64,000 nt of DNA from Macrolepiota albuminosa (taxonomy: Eukaryota; Basidiomycota; Agaricomycetes; Agaricales; Agaricaceae). A model generated the notes under the pieces. That model was not told where the DNA came from. It was given only the letters and a program-made list of their open reading frames with translations, and made no database searches. Where the stretch lies: the NCBI GenBank assembly GCA_027475525.1, contig JAMWFC010000115.1, positions 682,001 through 746,000 on the forward strand, in the 5' to 3' direction. The position numbers and the translations under genes are program-made. Position 1 is the stretch's first letter. Every line of letters begins with the position of its first letter. This document shows positions 34,287 to 46,858 of the stretch, piece after piece.

Positions 34287-34513
34287 GGCAATGAAGACTT
34301 AGGGTTTGTGGTGTAGGCATGTACTTCTCAGTCCAAAGTTTTTGTTTACGAAGTACAGCGTCTGGATCTGGGAGACTAGCAACTGTGCCCTTGGAGGATG
34401 CACGAGTTTCTCTTCTCCTGGGAGAAATAATGGTTTTTGCCCTTGGTGTAGTAACCTTAGGCGTGCCGGGCCAAGAACCTGGCGGTGCGAAACTAATGTT
34501 TCTTTTTGGTAGT

Positions 34514-34667
34514 TTGGACTCCAAATGGAGATCCGACAAAGTGATAGTTTGTGCAACAAAAGCCCCCTCGTGGTGGGCTCCAGATGATGCTTGGACTCCA
34601 AATGGAGATCCGACAAAGTGATAGTTTGTGCAACAAAAGCCCCCTCGTGGTGGGCTCCAGATGATGC
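34514..34667. repeat. 77-bp tandem duplication at Gypsy-B PBS
   Basis: 34514-34590 is repeated at 34591-34667. The PBS appears twice as a result. Confidence 0.97.
34644..34659 (-). promoter_or_regulatory. Gypsy-B primer-binding site, tRNA type
   Basis: Two bases inside the 5' LTR the element strand reads TGGAGCCCACCACGAG. TGG pairs with a tRNA 3' CCA, so this is an ordinary tRNA-primed element, unlike Gypsy-A. The tRNA identity is not certain. Confidence 0.75.
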
Positions 34668-35288
34668 GAAAATGAGAAGTTTACTTTATTTAAAGTAGTC
34701 CAAAATGTAATTTAGACTGAACTTTGCGATATTTCAACTGTCCCAGTTTCACAGAGTACGTGGGGCTAAGTTACGCGCACACGCACTTTGTAAATGTGAT
34801 TGTAATTTTAATTGTTTTATGTTTGAAATGCAAACTTTTTAAAATAAAAGTCACACTCAAAAGGTGGGTACAAAATAGTATTAAAACTAAAACCCGAAGC
34901 TACTGTAATGCTCCTAGGCCTAAGAGATCCGCTCCCTGGGGATTTCGAGCCGTGGCAATGCAATTGCTTGCCTGACTCCCCCATCTTTGTCCTCCTTTTA
35001 TACCTTTTCCCTCGCTGCACGGACCACTCCTATTTTCCTCGTGTTTACTCATAGTCTCGTTATTACTCGTCCAGGACACGATTGTGCTGGATCTGGGCCC
35101 CGGCTGTTGCGTTTCCGAGACTGCCATCGTGGCTAATGGTTCGTCCATTGGATTGTACGGCTAATCCTTCTTCTGCTTCTATTTCCTTCCTCACTTCTTT
35201 GTTTTTCCCTGCGTTGTCTTCCTGGAGCTCCTGGTCTCATTCTATGGCCACCTCGGGTCGTACTGTAGGCTTGGGGATGTGTTTGCAC

Positions 35289-35442
35289 GAGGTCGCGATG
35301 TCGGGAGGGAATTTGGATTTGGCTTTTGGTGGGTGATGCCAAATGAGATCTCGGGGCTTCTGCCGGAGGTCGCGATGTCGGGAGGGAATTTGGATTTGGC
35401 TTTTGGTGGGTGATGCCAAATGAGATCTCGGGGCTTCTGCCG
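35289..35442. repeat. 77-bp tandem duplication in Gypsy-B 5' LTR (a)
   Basis: 35289-35365 is repeated at 35366-35442; it is single in the 3' LTR. Confidence 0.97.
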
Positions 35443-35608
35443 AGATCTTATCTTGTGCACTGCCACCATTGGCTAATTCCTCGTGATCGCCTTTCTGATT
35501 GCTGGTTGCGCACCTCATTACTACGTACTTGGCTTGTCGTTTTATTGTCAGGGTTTTTCTTTTGAGGTAAGGCTCCCAGCATCTACGGTTTTCGATGCAA
35601 TGCTTACA

Positions 35609-35762
35609 GTTTTCAGCATTTGTTTTATTAAAACACGGATATATTGGGAGCCGTTGATACCAGCTTGTCTGCCTCAGTTGGAGGCGTTTTCAGCATTTGT
35701 TTTATTAAAACACGGATATATTGGGAGCCGTTGATACCAGCTTGTCTGCCTCAGTTGGAGGC
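35609..35762. repeat. 77-bp tandem duplication in Gypsy-B 5' LTR (b)
   Basis: 35609-35685 is repeated at 35686-35762; it is single in the 3' LTR. Confidence 0.97.
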
Positions 35763-35771
35763 GACATATCA

Positions 35772-35775
35772 ATAC
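35772..35775. repeat. Gypsy-B target site duplication, right (ATAC)
   Basis: It matches 24597-24600. Confidence 0.85.
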
Positions 35776-36894
35776 AGTTTAATATAAGCATGAATTGATG
35801 CACATATTTCCTTGCAATTTGAAACTCCGTGGGCAACAAGACACATATACATTGAGTATGTTCCTTTTCTAGTATCAATATACCTAACCAATACTATGTT
35901 TTTTGTTGGTTCTATATGTCTTGATTATATGATTGTAGATTTTTGACTGTTTCAGCAATGTTCAAACAGTGCAAAATAATGTGAATTTTTGTGATGCAAT
36001 CTCTTATATCCTGTCATAATTTTATAGCATGCCTACACCAATACCACCTAGGTCTTATATTGTATAACCATATAATGAGAAACAATGTATATAATGTTAT
36101 ATTTGCTATCTTTATTGCATGGATACTGTTTGCCTAATACATGGCCTTGTTTGGATCAACACATTGTTATTAGCTCAACTCTTTCTGCAGCTTTTTGCAG
36201 TAAAATTGTTTGTAGTATTTAAATTTAGAATATTAGGGTATTTGCATCTATCTGTATTTAGAGCTTTCTGTAGAGATGATTGATTGTCCATATGCAAGTA
36301 CTTTGAATGTCAAAAATTGTTTTGTAAATCTAAACGTGTTCTCAGACAATCTATAGATAGTAATAAAACCTATGCATTCTTCTTTGCACAAGTAAATATG
36401 TACATTGACACAAGTCAGAGCAAATACAATTCATGACACATATTCAAATTCATCAATCATGCAGATGATGTAGGTTTGCTGTCGTACTCAATTACTGCAA
36501 AATACATGCATGCTAGGCTGCTTTTGTCTACTTTTTTACAACATCTTATATTGAAGCAGCTATAATTCATAGTACTTATATATGAAATTGTGCTGCTTAA
36601 GCATTTTAGAGCATCATATCCAAGTGATTTATTTAATTCTTATAGTTGTTTGAAATATGTTAGTTGGTCTACTCTATTGATAGCTGATCTCAGTTCATAA
36701 GCAAGAAACATGCTGAGATGCTTTATAGTGTGTAATCAAAAGCATAAAGTTGTTCTTGAGGCAGATGTTTGAGGCTCTGACAAGCCTGAATTTCCTCCTG
36801 CACTTTTTACACCAAGCTTAACTACTCAAATCATACACAACTTTGCAATAAAATAAGTCCAGCATAATTAGAAGAAAGTGGTTGCACTATTTGT
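35776..36894. other. AT-rich DNA, no gene recognised
   Basis: This is low-GC sequence between Gypsy-B and the Helitron. I find no long frame, LTR end or clear repeat. Confidence 0.5.
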
Positions 36895-38032
36895 AGCTTG
36901 CTGTGCCCAATTAAGAATATGCATACTTTAAAAAGTATAAAAGAGTTTTTTGGTATGTTATCTGCCAAAGGAGTTACCAAAGTGGAGAGACATTCAGAAA
37001 TAGAATTTGTGAAAGAAATAAGAGGCCTGGTATTGGATTATAAATGCAATTCTGTTTGTTTAGAGTGCAGGATCCTATTGTTAAAGAAAATGGTTTCTAA
37101 ATATGCATTTGCAAATGGTTTTTAGATTGGTGCTGTTCCAGTTGTTTTGTCCTATTTAAATTGGATTGAACAGCTCCTTCTTGCCAAAGTACGCAAGTCT
37201 CTCTGTTTTACACACATGTCATCCTTAGGTCTCAGTAAAATGAATGCATATTTAATCATTTTTGAATTTTCTATTGAAAAGGTTTATCATATACTGCCTC
37301 TTTTAAGAGCTGACATAAATGATGTTTTAGCTATTTTATTTACAGGGCCTTCTCAACCTACTAAGAAAGATCTCAAACAATTGCCTTTGCTTGTTTGCTG
37401 AAATGCTGTGAAGCAGGCATTAAAATGGCTCAAGCTTAATCACTTTGCTTATATAAACATTGAAATATGTGATAGCAATCTTGATGACTATTCAGAAGAT
37501 ACACCACCTGTAAAAGTTGTTTACAAAGAGTCTTCGGAGGAAAACAAAATAGTTGACTCTGCCATTTACAAAGTTGATGGAGATAATAGGGTATTAGCTG
37601 ATGATTGTTCTTTTATCATGCATAGACTGATGGGCAAGGGCCTATTAGCAAAAACAAGAAATAAGCTTAAAGGCATTGTTTTGAAGCACTGGCACTCCAA
37701 TAGCAAAGCACTGCTAGTTGAAAATTTATCACATTCAGTTAATTGGATAAAGAACACAACTATTTATTTCCAAATGTTTCTCTGGTTATTTCTGTATGAC
37801 TTTGATGGTCTAGGCTGTATAAAAGACTGTATCTCTGTTAAGATTCATAAAGGCAATCTGCTCATGTATCATGATAAGCAGTTTTAAAGAAATACTGGCT
37901 TTCTCTTTATAGCATTCAGTTATGAGCAAATCAGAGCCACAACTACAGAGGAATTTCTGACAATTGAAAAAAATAACTTTGCTTATATTGCTGAATGTAT
38001 AGCAAGTCTCGATGTGGAATTACTCAGAAGTA

Positions 38033-38186
38033 TAGCTGATCATCAAGCCCACAAATCAGAAGAAACAGAAATGCTTCAAAGTTATTAAAGACATTGATGC
38101 CATGTCAGGTAGCTGATCATCAAGCCCACAAATCAGAAGAAACAGAAATGCTTCAAAGTTATTAAAGACATTGATGCCATGTCAGG
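38033..38186. repeat. 77-bp tandem duplication in Helitron (a)
   Basis: 38033-38109 is repeated at 38110-38186. Confidence 0.97.
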
Positions 38187-41100
38187 CAAATCTACAGGTC
38201 TCTAATAACAAAAAAGCATATAAAAAAAAGATATAGTTATTAGTGATTGACAAAAGTGCATCTTCTTGGTTTATAATGTTATCATCCTATAGATATCAGA
38301 CACCCTATATGTCTGTACTATGCCAGTGATAATATAAAGTTTGAACCTGATGTATTGTTACCTTCTGACACTGCATATCAACTTATTGTATATAATCCTG
38401 TTGTAGGAGCCAGATTTTTTCATTTTATGGTATTTGCTTTTATAAAGCATGTATTGAATGTTGATACTGAACATAAAGGCTTGTATTGTCACATATCTGC
38501 ATACTATGGGACAGTCAAACAGCAAGGTAGACTTACCTTGCATCTACATATACTTCTTTGGCTTTATGAAAGTCTATTATCTAAAGAAGCTCATCAGAAA
38601 ATCATGAACCCTTCATCTGACTTTCAGAGGGCTCTAGTAAAATATCTGAAATCTGCCTTCATCAGTGACTTTCTTACAGAGATAATAGCTAAAGTCATAG
38701 ATAATATTGAAAAATCCAAGAAGATGCCAGAATATATCAATTCTATATGAACAATGCACCAGCCTCCTTCTTTCAATCATTTGTATCAGAATAAAAGAAA
38801 CTTCAATCAACAGACTCTCAGTACCAACAGCCCATGATGCTTCTATAGACAATATACCTGATGCTGGTCAATCTGACCCTCAGGCACCATGCCACCCTAG
38901 GAGTGTATTGAATGCAAGTAAATGCCTAATTAGTAGATTCAATTCTATAATACTGTAGATGACATTGTATTTAGATTGAATGTGCATACTTGCTATACAT
39001 CATATAAAAAGGATGGAAGTAAAAAATTAGGCAAAGAGAATAAAGAGTGTCTAGACAATAAATAGAGCAGATATAAGGCTTAGTTTTCTAAAGGACTTTT
39101 TCAACAGACTGAAGTTAACCCTCTAACAGGTGCACTCAATATGTGTAAAGCAGAATCATGACTAAACACATTCACCACATCTTTGAGTTATTTGTTTAGA
39201 TGCAACACTGATGTAACTAGTCTTTGTTTGAGAATAGTGGTCAGAAGTATCTTTTTATCAGTCACTAAATATATAACTAAATTATCACTTAAAATGTACA
39301 CAACATTTGAGGCTGTTAGCACAGTGCTCACAAAATACTAAGATATTGTTACAGACCTCTTCCACAACAAGAAAAGGCAAGGTCTCTTATGACAAAAATA
39401 GCTAATTGTAATGAGTGCAAAGTCAGAAATGGGTTCCTCAATGATATGTATGTACTTTTTTAGTAATCCCAATTATTACACCAACCATAAATTCATCAAT
39501 ATTTATTGGCACAGCTTTGTCTGTGAGGTCAAACATGCTTGGCCCAACAATCAGCCAACTGACATTTTATACAGATCTGACAAAATAGCAATCATTAGAA
39601 AGAAAGGCCAGGTAGTGAGACTATCTCCTGTGTTTGACTACATATACTATGATATAGAATTGTGCAATATGATATTGTACAAATGGGCTTCTAGATGCAA
39701 ATGAATAAAATCAACTTATAGAGAGAATAAAAGTTTCAAATCTAAATTGGCCAATACACTGACCATTGTCAACTTTATAGATGATTGTCTCTTGTTGGAT
39801 TCTCATACTATCCTTGTATATCCCATGTCCAATTTCATAGGTCCTATTCTTCTAAGATGTGATAAAGAAAATAAAAACAAATACTGCATCACAATGCTTA
39901 TTTTATTCAACCTTTGACGTTCAGATGCTAATTTAAAAAAAATATGATTTATAGAATATAGTTATTTGACAACCACTATTTTACCAAAAGGCAATTGTGT
40001 TTTATTGCTAATATAAATATTAAGTATGAGTGTATGGATGCCTATGACAACTTCTATGCACAGTTGAAGCAAGACAATGTAGCATTCTCAGGAATGGACA
40101 ATTCAGTTTTCAATATCAGAGATATCAAACAAAAGGATTATATGGACAATAAAAATAACAGACAACTTGAAGACTATGGAATAGATCTTGACTGTAGTAA
40201 TAAGCTTGGTAAAACTGAACTAAAATATTGGAAAGACATAGCTATTATGACTTCCATCATAACGAGCCTGAATTGGGATAAGCCTGTAATGGGCCAAACC
40301 TCCTCTGTTATAATGAAGCATTCACCTTTAATGTCAGACATGCTCAGTATTTACTGGAGACATAAAATCAGTGAAACTTGTGCATCTATACTAAAAAATA
40401 GACAAAAAGACATATTGTCTGTTTGTAAATAGCATGTTGGAAGATCAGACAAACAAAACAAGCCAAGCATTGTAGAAGCATGTGATTCTAGTTTTCTAGA
40501 GAAAAAACATTTAAATGTCAAATGAGAATCCACCATATTTAAAATTACTATCAGTTTTAATCTCAATGATAAACAAACTAGAGCATTTAGTATTGAGGAC
40601 ACTGGAAAAATGCAGATGCTTAAGGCACTGTTTCAATACTTTGCAGCCTATAGAAAATCTTATAGATTTGCAGTGGTTGCTCCTACCAGCACTGCAGCAT
40701 CACTGTTAGGTAGATCAACTTACTATTATTTGTTTGGAATTAATTATATAGTACATGACTCTCTGACACAACTGGCTCAAGTAAAGTTATGTCTTATTGG
40801 GATGCAATATATATTTTTTTAACAAAGTATTCATGTTGTCTTGCAGGGATATGTACAAGATATCAGCATGCTTTGCTCAGATTACAGATCTGTTGCACCT
40901 CCCTTTTGATGATATGAACATGGTGTTTGCTGGCAATTTTGCCCAGCTGCCACTAGTAACTGGCCATGAAAATGCAGTGCTGTATAGTTGCAGTGTGGAT
41001 ATGTGATCTATAGATCTGAACAAATAAAAGGCTGCATTGGGTAAAGCAGTTTGGCATCAAGTTACTACAGTAGTCATATTGAGATAGAATATAAGACAGA

Positions 41101-42124
41101 CAATGCAAAGTCCAGACAACAAATTCTTTAGAACTGTTCTTGCTAACATGAAATATTGAGCATGCACTAGAGACAATATTTAGTTCCTGAAGTCTTGGCA
41201 AGTCTTTAACCTTTCAGATTCCTTGCCTTTCAATAATGACTTCTATAATGTGTCTATCATAACAGCACACAACATAGATAAAAATGCTGTCAATGTAGTT
41301 GAAAGTAGTAGATTTGCTCTAAAGAATGTACTTAAACTGACAAATTTCTTTAGCAAAAATACTGTACTTGACAAGGATAACAAGAGCACATGCAAAGATA
41401 AAGGTTGAGGAGCATCAGATAGAAACAGAGTTTCTCTACACTCCTCTATTCAGAATATTCATATTCTATAGAAGCAGCCTCCTTTATCCACATCTGATCA
41501 AGTTGCAGGCAAACTATTGCTATGCATCAGCTTATTTATTATTATTAAGACTAACATTGCTACAGAGCTCTGTATTACAAATAGTCAAGAAAGTTATATA
41601 TATGGATAAAAGCACTAGTGCAGCTGATACTATTATAATACATAGATTTGACAAAACTATCATTCAAGAAAAGCAACTGGTGCACCATGCTAGGAGTTTC
41701 AGGATTTGGAGTTGCTGAATGAGATAACAAGGCTGAGATATATAGGGAAGCTGCCAAAGAGTTTCCATAATGCTCCAAGATGGTCCAACTTGATAGCATC
41801 ATTTAGACAATGCAAAAATGACATCTACTTTCCTTCTCACTTGCATCTGTCTCTGAGATGGGGTAAAAATGATCAATTTGATGATTCAGAGTACATAAAT
41901 ATAAATTGGCATATAATATCAAGAGAGAGGCCACTACAAGAAAGACCATTGCCCAAAAACACTTTTATCCCTGCTAGAAGGGCCAAGGTATATAAGGATC
42001 TATATAGCACAGAAAAATAGAAGATACAGGAAGACATTGAGCATGGTCCAAATAAATGCCAACAGTTAAATCATGCAAATAGTCTGTCTATTTTGCAAGG
42101 TACTTGTTCTTCTTTTGCCTGTTC

Positions 42125-42278
42125 ATAGAAGCTGAACAGTTGCACATATACTTCTGTATTGTCTATTATATACAACTTATAGCAAGAAGACCCTCTAAAA
42201 TATAGAAGCTGAACAGTTGCACATATACTTCTGTATTGTCTATTATATACAACTTATAGCAAGAAGACCCTCTAAAAT
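42125..42278. repeat. 77-bp tandem duplication in Helitron (b)
   Basis: 42125-42201 is repeated at 42202-42278, just before the Gypsy-A2 insertion. Confidence 0.97.
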
Positions 42279-42314
42279 GTCTCAAAAGCTTAATGTATTG
42301 AGCCTGCATCTAAA

Positions 42315-42319
42315 CAAAC
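42315..42319. repeat. Gypsy-A2 target site duplication, left (CAAAC)
   Basis: It matches 53226-53230. Confidence 0.93.
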
Positions 42320-43076
42320 TGTCAGGTTCGCTGAGTCGGGGCTTTCTGGAAAAGCAATCGCCCTTACAATGTGGACTTGACCCACGGATACTCGGGTGTC
42401 TGGAACTCCGGGGCTAGGACTCCGGGGTTCAAGACGCGGACAGGGGAATCCCAGGAGAGGGGACTTGGTCCAGGGGTTTTGGGTGGTAGGTAGTTGGGGA
42501 ATTCGGGTGGGGGTCAAGTCGTGAACCGGAGGTTCTAAGACAAGACCAAGTTAGTAAATTAAAGTCGCAAAGTGCGTACCAGTCTTAGAGCACGCGATTA
42601 TCCAAGCGTGCTAGTCAAGCATGCCAGTCAATGCGTACCAGTCAAATAGAGGGCACGCAACAATTCAAGTAACCAAGTGAAAACAGTATAAGCAGTGTAA
42701 TATCAAGACTAGCGAATACAACAGGGAACTACGCTATAAGTACTACGGGACCGGGTCTCAGGGTTCTGGGGTGTCTGGGATGGGTTCCGGGAGTCATTGA
42801 GTAGCGGGCAGGGACTGTATACCTGGATCGCGCGTGTGGGGCGCGCGATCAATTGGCACGGAGGGGGTTGTGATGTGTGATGCGTGATGGCCAGGAATGA
42901 GTCGCGTGATCCGATCGTTGATCGGGGCTGGTGGCGGCTGATGGCGGTCCTTGATGTGCATGATGGCGGTGTCAGCGGTCGTGATGGCAGAGCGTGTCCT
43001 GTGGGGTCGGAGGGAGGGTCCCAGATGGTGTTCTGGAGGTGTCCCGGGGTGGGCCCGGAGGGGAGGGGTCGTGACA
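42320..43076 (-). repeat. Gypsy-A2 3' LTR (757 bp)
   Basis: Termini are TGTCA...TGACA. It is homologous to 52389-53225 and, more distantly, to the Gypsy-A1 LTRs. The PBS complement is at 42698-42710. Several differences from its partner show it is older than Gypsy-A1. Confidence 0.93.
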
Positions 43077-43089
43077 TCACCCCCCCCTC
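43077..43089 (-). other. Gypsy-A2 polypurine tract
   Basis: This G-run on the element strand directly precedes the 3' LTR, as in Gypsy-A1. Confidence 0.75.
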
Positions 43090-43192
43090 AGCGCCGAGAC
43101 CCTCCGAGGCGCACGTAGGACCGGGTTCAACCGTGGGATCTGGCACCTGACTTGCCACGTATCAAAAAAAAATTTTACTGTCAAGTTCAAAC

Positions 43193-44956
43193 ATGTTGCG
43201 TACGCCAACACATTCCCCGACGCCCCCACAAACCAACGAGGTTGCGCCCCTCATGGCCTGGGAAGCCCGGGACGCGTGGTACCGAGCCCGTCAAGACCGA
43301 GAGCGCATGGCGGCGCTCGTGCAACAACGTGAGTGGTTCCCACGCCGCTCGCTTGTCGCTACTGACCTTCCTTTTTCAGAACAACACAACACCACTGCCC
43401 CGGAGGTGGGTCCCAGCCAGCTCCCAGAATCTGTTTCCGGGGCGGGTTCCAGCTGTCCTGTGCCAACCTTCGCGCGCATGACTGTCCACCCTTCCCGTCC
43501 GCAGCCCCCTCCCCATTCTAGATTGACTGCCCCCCGCTTTTGTCGTTCCGGAATGAAGATAGGGACCGTGTCAGAGGTTCCAGAGAGTCAACGTGTTGCG
43601 TGGGTGGGCGCGACGCAGGATCTGTTCGTGGAGGCCCTGGAGAGGCTCCGGGGTCTGCCTACTCACGCCTGGTGCGTAAACAACGGACCGGTGAGTCGTT
43701 TTCCTACCTCTGATCCCTCTTGCTGACTCCGGTGCAGTGCTTGCACTGCGCTCGTCGAGGGGTGCTTTGCTTGTTCGAAGTTCCAGGCCCCTCATCCCGC
43801 CGGGACATGGCCGTGTGTGAGGCTTGCCGCCTCAACCACAAACGTTGTTCCGTGTCAGCGCTGTGGAGGGCGCGTTGTGTCGCCTGGGAGCAGGGATGGC
43901 CGCTAAGGGAGGTTACCCGGAGGATGGGGGTCGAGGAGCGGGATTGGGTGGTGGAGCCGGTGGGGGAGGTGCCCAGCGGGGGGTCATCCGGGTGGGGGGC
44001 CGGGGCCAGCCCATGGTGCTGATCATGCGCCGGGCTCCTCAGTCCAGTACCCAGGGGCAGGGGGGGCGCCTGGACAAGGGGAAGCGGTGGGCGTCGCCCA
44101 GTCCCTCCCCAGGCCCCTCCAAGAGGACACGTCTGCCTGTGGAGACCCCATCCCTGGCCTCCCCAGCACGCATTTCTCCGGCGGTATTCTCCCCACTGTC
44201 CAGGCAACCGTTGAGCGCCGAGGTGAGGAAATTGCAGGTGCATTTGGAGCAGGCGGACTGGGAGAGGGAGGAACGCGAGGAGGGAGCGAGAGAGGAGGCA
44301 GCGCTCCGGCGGAGGCTGGAGGAGGATTGCGAGGCGGTCCTCCGTGAGTTGGGGGAGGTGAGGGTGGCACGGGGGGAGGCCGAGGCCTAGCTGGATGCCA
44401 TGGGGGCCAGGCTGGAGCAGGGGGTTGGGCTCCCTGCGCAAGGCCCCCTGGGGTTGGTCGAGGTTCTGCGCCGGGATGTGGTAATTGGGCGTTTGGCCTC
44501 TCTCAGTGAGTACTCCTTTTCTCGTGGTTGGGTCGGTACTGATATCCCCAGGCTGGGCTCAGGAGCATCGTGGCCTCTCTCAGTGAGTACTCCTTTTCTC
44601 GTGGTTGGGTCGGTACTGATATCCCCAGGCTGGGCTCAGGAGCATCGTCAGCTCCTGGACGGAGTGGCCGCGGCGCTTGCCTCCCTGCAAGAGGGACTAC
44701 AGTCGGAGGCAGAGAACCCCGGGGTGGAGCGGGGTCTGGACCTGTTGGGGAGGCTGATGACTGCGCACCGCGGAGGAACGTCCCGGCCCCGGGGTCGTGG
44801 TTTGAGCGAGTTCTGGACGAGGGTGAGCCGCTCCCGTCCTGGGACCAACTAGCCGAGGAGGTGCGGCAGGAACACGACTCGGAGGGGATGGGGGAAGATT
44901 TCCGGGGCTGGCCGAGGGGAGGGGAGGGTGAGGGTAGTTCGGGGCCCCAGCTCTAG
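43193..44956 (+). pseudogene. Gypsy-A2 antisense gene: Zn2Cys6-like cluster plus coiled coil
   Basis: This gene is on the strand opposite to gag-pol, 116 bases inside the 3' LTR. Exon 1 is 43193-43328, intron 43329-43379, exon 2 43380-43690, intron 43691-43737, and exon 3 starts at 43738. The introns have GTGAGT donors, CTGAC branch-like sites and CAG acceptors. The N-terminus has MAWEARDAWYRARQDRE. Exon 3 opens with CLHCARRGVLC, 15 residues, then CEACRLNHKRC. This gives C-X2-C-X6-C-X15-C-X2-C-X6-C, like a fungal Zn2Cys6 cluster with a long linker. In the next frame come a basic stretch (PGPSKRTRLP) and a Glu/Arg-rich probable coiled coil. A TAG at 44389, a third intron near 44506-44551 and frame changes follow. 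A DNA-binding or regulatory role is inference. Confidence 0.65.
44494..44647. repeat. 77-bp tandem duplication in Gypsy-A2 antisense gene
   Basis: 44494-44570 is repeated at 44571-44647. It doubles the third intron. Confidence 0.97.
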
Positions 44957-45087
44957 GGGCCTCTGTTTTCTTGCTGTTGTCCTGGTACTGCTAAATGTAA
45001 AATAGTGTACGTGAAAAAAAATGTATATAATTGGTCTCCCGGAGTCAAGTGATAGTGTAAGTAAGGTGGGGGGAAACTGGGGAGAGT

Positions 45088-45196
45088 ACCTTGTCCAGAC
45101 TCCGGGGCGTTACTGCAGAAAAGTAAATAAAAAGAGTAAGACCTTGTCCAGACTCCGGGGCGTTACTGTGGAAAAGTAAATAAAAAAGAGTAAGAC
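45088..45196. repeat. 53-bp tandem repeat, two diverged copies
   Basis: ACCTTGTCCAGACTCCGGGG starts copies at 45088 and 45141. They differ by substitutions and one A. It sits between the convergent ends of the antisense gene and pol, and is not one of the 77-bp duplications. Confidence 0.85.
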
Positions 45197-45237
45197 CTAG
45201 AAAGTGAAAGCAGAAAGTATACATGGGAGTTGAATTC

Positions 45238-46858
45238 CTACTGAGCCCAGAGGCGGGGGTTACGCCCACTACTGCCGTCTGTGAGTTCTGTGCCCAGGAA
45301 GGTCGTTTCCTGGGTGCCGTTGTTGGAAGTCCCGGAGTTTGTCGAGGGCACCTTCAAGGTTTTGACGCGGTTCCCAGGTGTCGTCTTCCGGGCCATATCC
45401 CTTCCACCGTATGAGGAAGTGGGGTTGTCCCCGAATGTTCTGGGAGTCAAGGATGTCTTCAACCTCATAGTGGTACTCGTCCTTGACCTCGACCGGAGGA
45501 GGGGGCTCGGGGCGTTGTTCGGGGAAGGGATCCGGGAGGTGCCGTTCCAGTAGGCGGACATGGAATACCGGGTGCAGCCTTTAAGTCCCAGGAGGAGCTC
45601 GATCTTGTAGGCGTGGGATGAGACCTTCTTCAAAATTTTAAACGGGCCGAGGCGCTTGTGATCGAGTTTTGGGGAGGGCCGGCGGGTGTGGAGGTGGCGT
45701 CAATCTAACCATACCTTTGTCCCAGGGGTCCAGTCGGGGGTGTCTTCCCGTTTCTGGTCAGCGTGTTTCGCATAGGCCTGGTTTGCGGTATCGATCTCTT
45801 CTCAGAGAAACTCGTGAAGGGACTGGAGATTCTGGGTGACCTCGTGGGCGGCGTGCGACGGGATGTCCTGGAGCAAAAGTGTCAGTCGAGGGTGGTATCT
45901 CTTGTTGGCAAAGAAGGGGGATACCCTGGTGGCAGAGTGCGGCGTGTTGTTGTAGGTGAACTCGGCCAGGAGGAGCTCAGCACGCCAGTCGTCCTGTAGG
46001 TAGTTGACGTACAGTCGGAGGTACTGCTCGAGAGACTGGTTGACCCTTTTGGTTTGGCCGTCAGTTTCGGGGTGGTAGGCGGTAGAGAGGTTAGTCTTTA
46101 CTTCAAGTGCCTTACACAGGGAAGTCCAAAACTTGGACACAAAGAGGGGGCCACGGTCGGAGACGATGTTGTCCGGGAGTCCATGTTTGGCAAAGACGTG
46201 CTCGAGGAACAGCCGGGCAAAGTCCGTGGTGTGGCAGGGTAGGAAGATGCCCTGTTTGGTTAGCCTGCACACAATGACGAGAATGGCATCGAACCCTTCA
46301 GATTCCGGGAGTTCGACGATGTGGTCCAGAGATATGGAGGACCAGGGGCGTCGTCCGACTGGCAGGGGTTTCAGGAGTCCGTATGGTCGGTGTCGGGGGA
46401 CCTTGGCCTGGAGGCAGGGTTCACATGATCGAATGTAGCGGGTCACGTCCTTCTTCAACCCTGGCCAAAAGTAAGTCCGGGAGATAAGCTGGAGAGTCTT
46501 ACGTATTCCAGGGTGTCCCCGGAGCTTGTGGTTGTGGTGTTGACAGAGGACGTTGTAGTGGAGTCGGGCATGATCCAGGACGTAGATGCGGCCGCCCCAG
46601 AGGAGGAGCTTTTTGTCGGGGGACAAGGAGAAGGCAGGGTCCTGGTCGGTCCCGTCGGGGGGGTTGCGGGGGTCCTGGTCAGTAAAGTACTTGTCCTGGG
46701 GGGCGCGGCGGATCTGGCTTAGGGTCCCTTCATTGTTTAAGATCAGTACGGCATTCAGATGTTTGGGAGGGATCACCACGCGATGATTGAATGCATTGCG
46801 TTCCGCCTTGAACGACTTCTTGGGATAGACATCCGGTCAATGGGTGAGGGCATCCAGC
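45238..46858 (-). pseudogene. Gypsy-A2 integrase and chromodomain
   Basis: The HHCC site (HNHKLRGHPG...CEPC) and the DDE core (SLDHIVELPE, VSDRGPLF, DGQTKRVNQ) are present; the third acidic residue of the core has become lysine, E to K, so this integrase is probably dead. After a stop near 45700 (TKVWLD-stop) come KLDHKRLGPFKILKKV and, in another frame, a chromodomain with [20 protein letters not shown] and DTWEP at about 45340-45480. Chromodomains guide chromovirus integration to marked chromatin. This domain is absent from Gypsy-A1. Confidence 0.85.

Larger units (their letters stand above)
34662..35771 (-). repeat. Gypsy-B 5' LTR (1110 bp, 956 after collapsing two duplications)
   Basis: It starts TGATGCGAAA and ends ACATATCA on plus. 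The excess of 154 bp equals two 77-bp duplications (35289-35442 and 35609-35762). It differs from the left LTR by scattered substitutions, so it is older than Gypsy-A1. Confidence 0.92.
36895..42319 (+). pseudogene. Helitron replicase-helicase, decayed, first part
   Basis: This is a rolling-circle transposon protein of the basidiomycete type. In order: a DUF6570-like domain (CLECRILLLKKMVSKYAFAN, ILFTGPSQPTKKDLK, ALKWLKLNHFAY), the Helitron N domain (GNLLMYHDKQF, ASSWFIMLSS), and the Rep HUH-type histidines in LTLHLHILLWL near 38550. A central region follows (RCNTDVTSLC, NPNYYTNHKF), then a PIF1-like helicase at 40540-41010. The helicase Walker A is eroded to DTGKMQMLKALF, with FAVVAPTSTAASLLG and MVFAGNFAQLPLV after it. 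A further segment (LRYIGKLPKSF...LRWGKNDQF) follows. Dozens of stops and frame changes make it long dead. Gypsy-A2 interrupts it at 42320. Confidence 0.85.

Noticed and set aside
34270..34621. Short open frames between Gypsy-B gag and 5' LTR as a leader peptide gene
   Set aside because: They fall in the PBS/leader region and are doubled by the 34514-34667 duplication; no coding evidence.
43704..44441. Minus-strand open frame of 245 codons over the Gypsy-A2 antisense gene
   Set aside because: It is a shadow of the plus-strand exons. The plus strand has the cysteine cluster and consistent splice sites.
45088..45196. 53-bp tandem repeat as another assembly duplication
   Set aside because: The copies differ in sequence and the period is 53, so it is a genuine diverged repeat.
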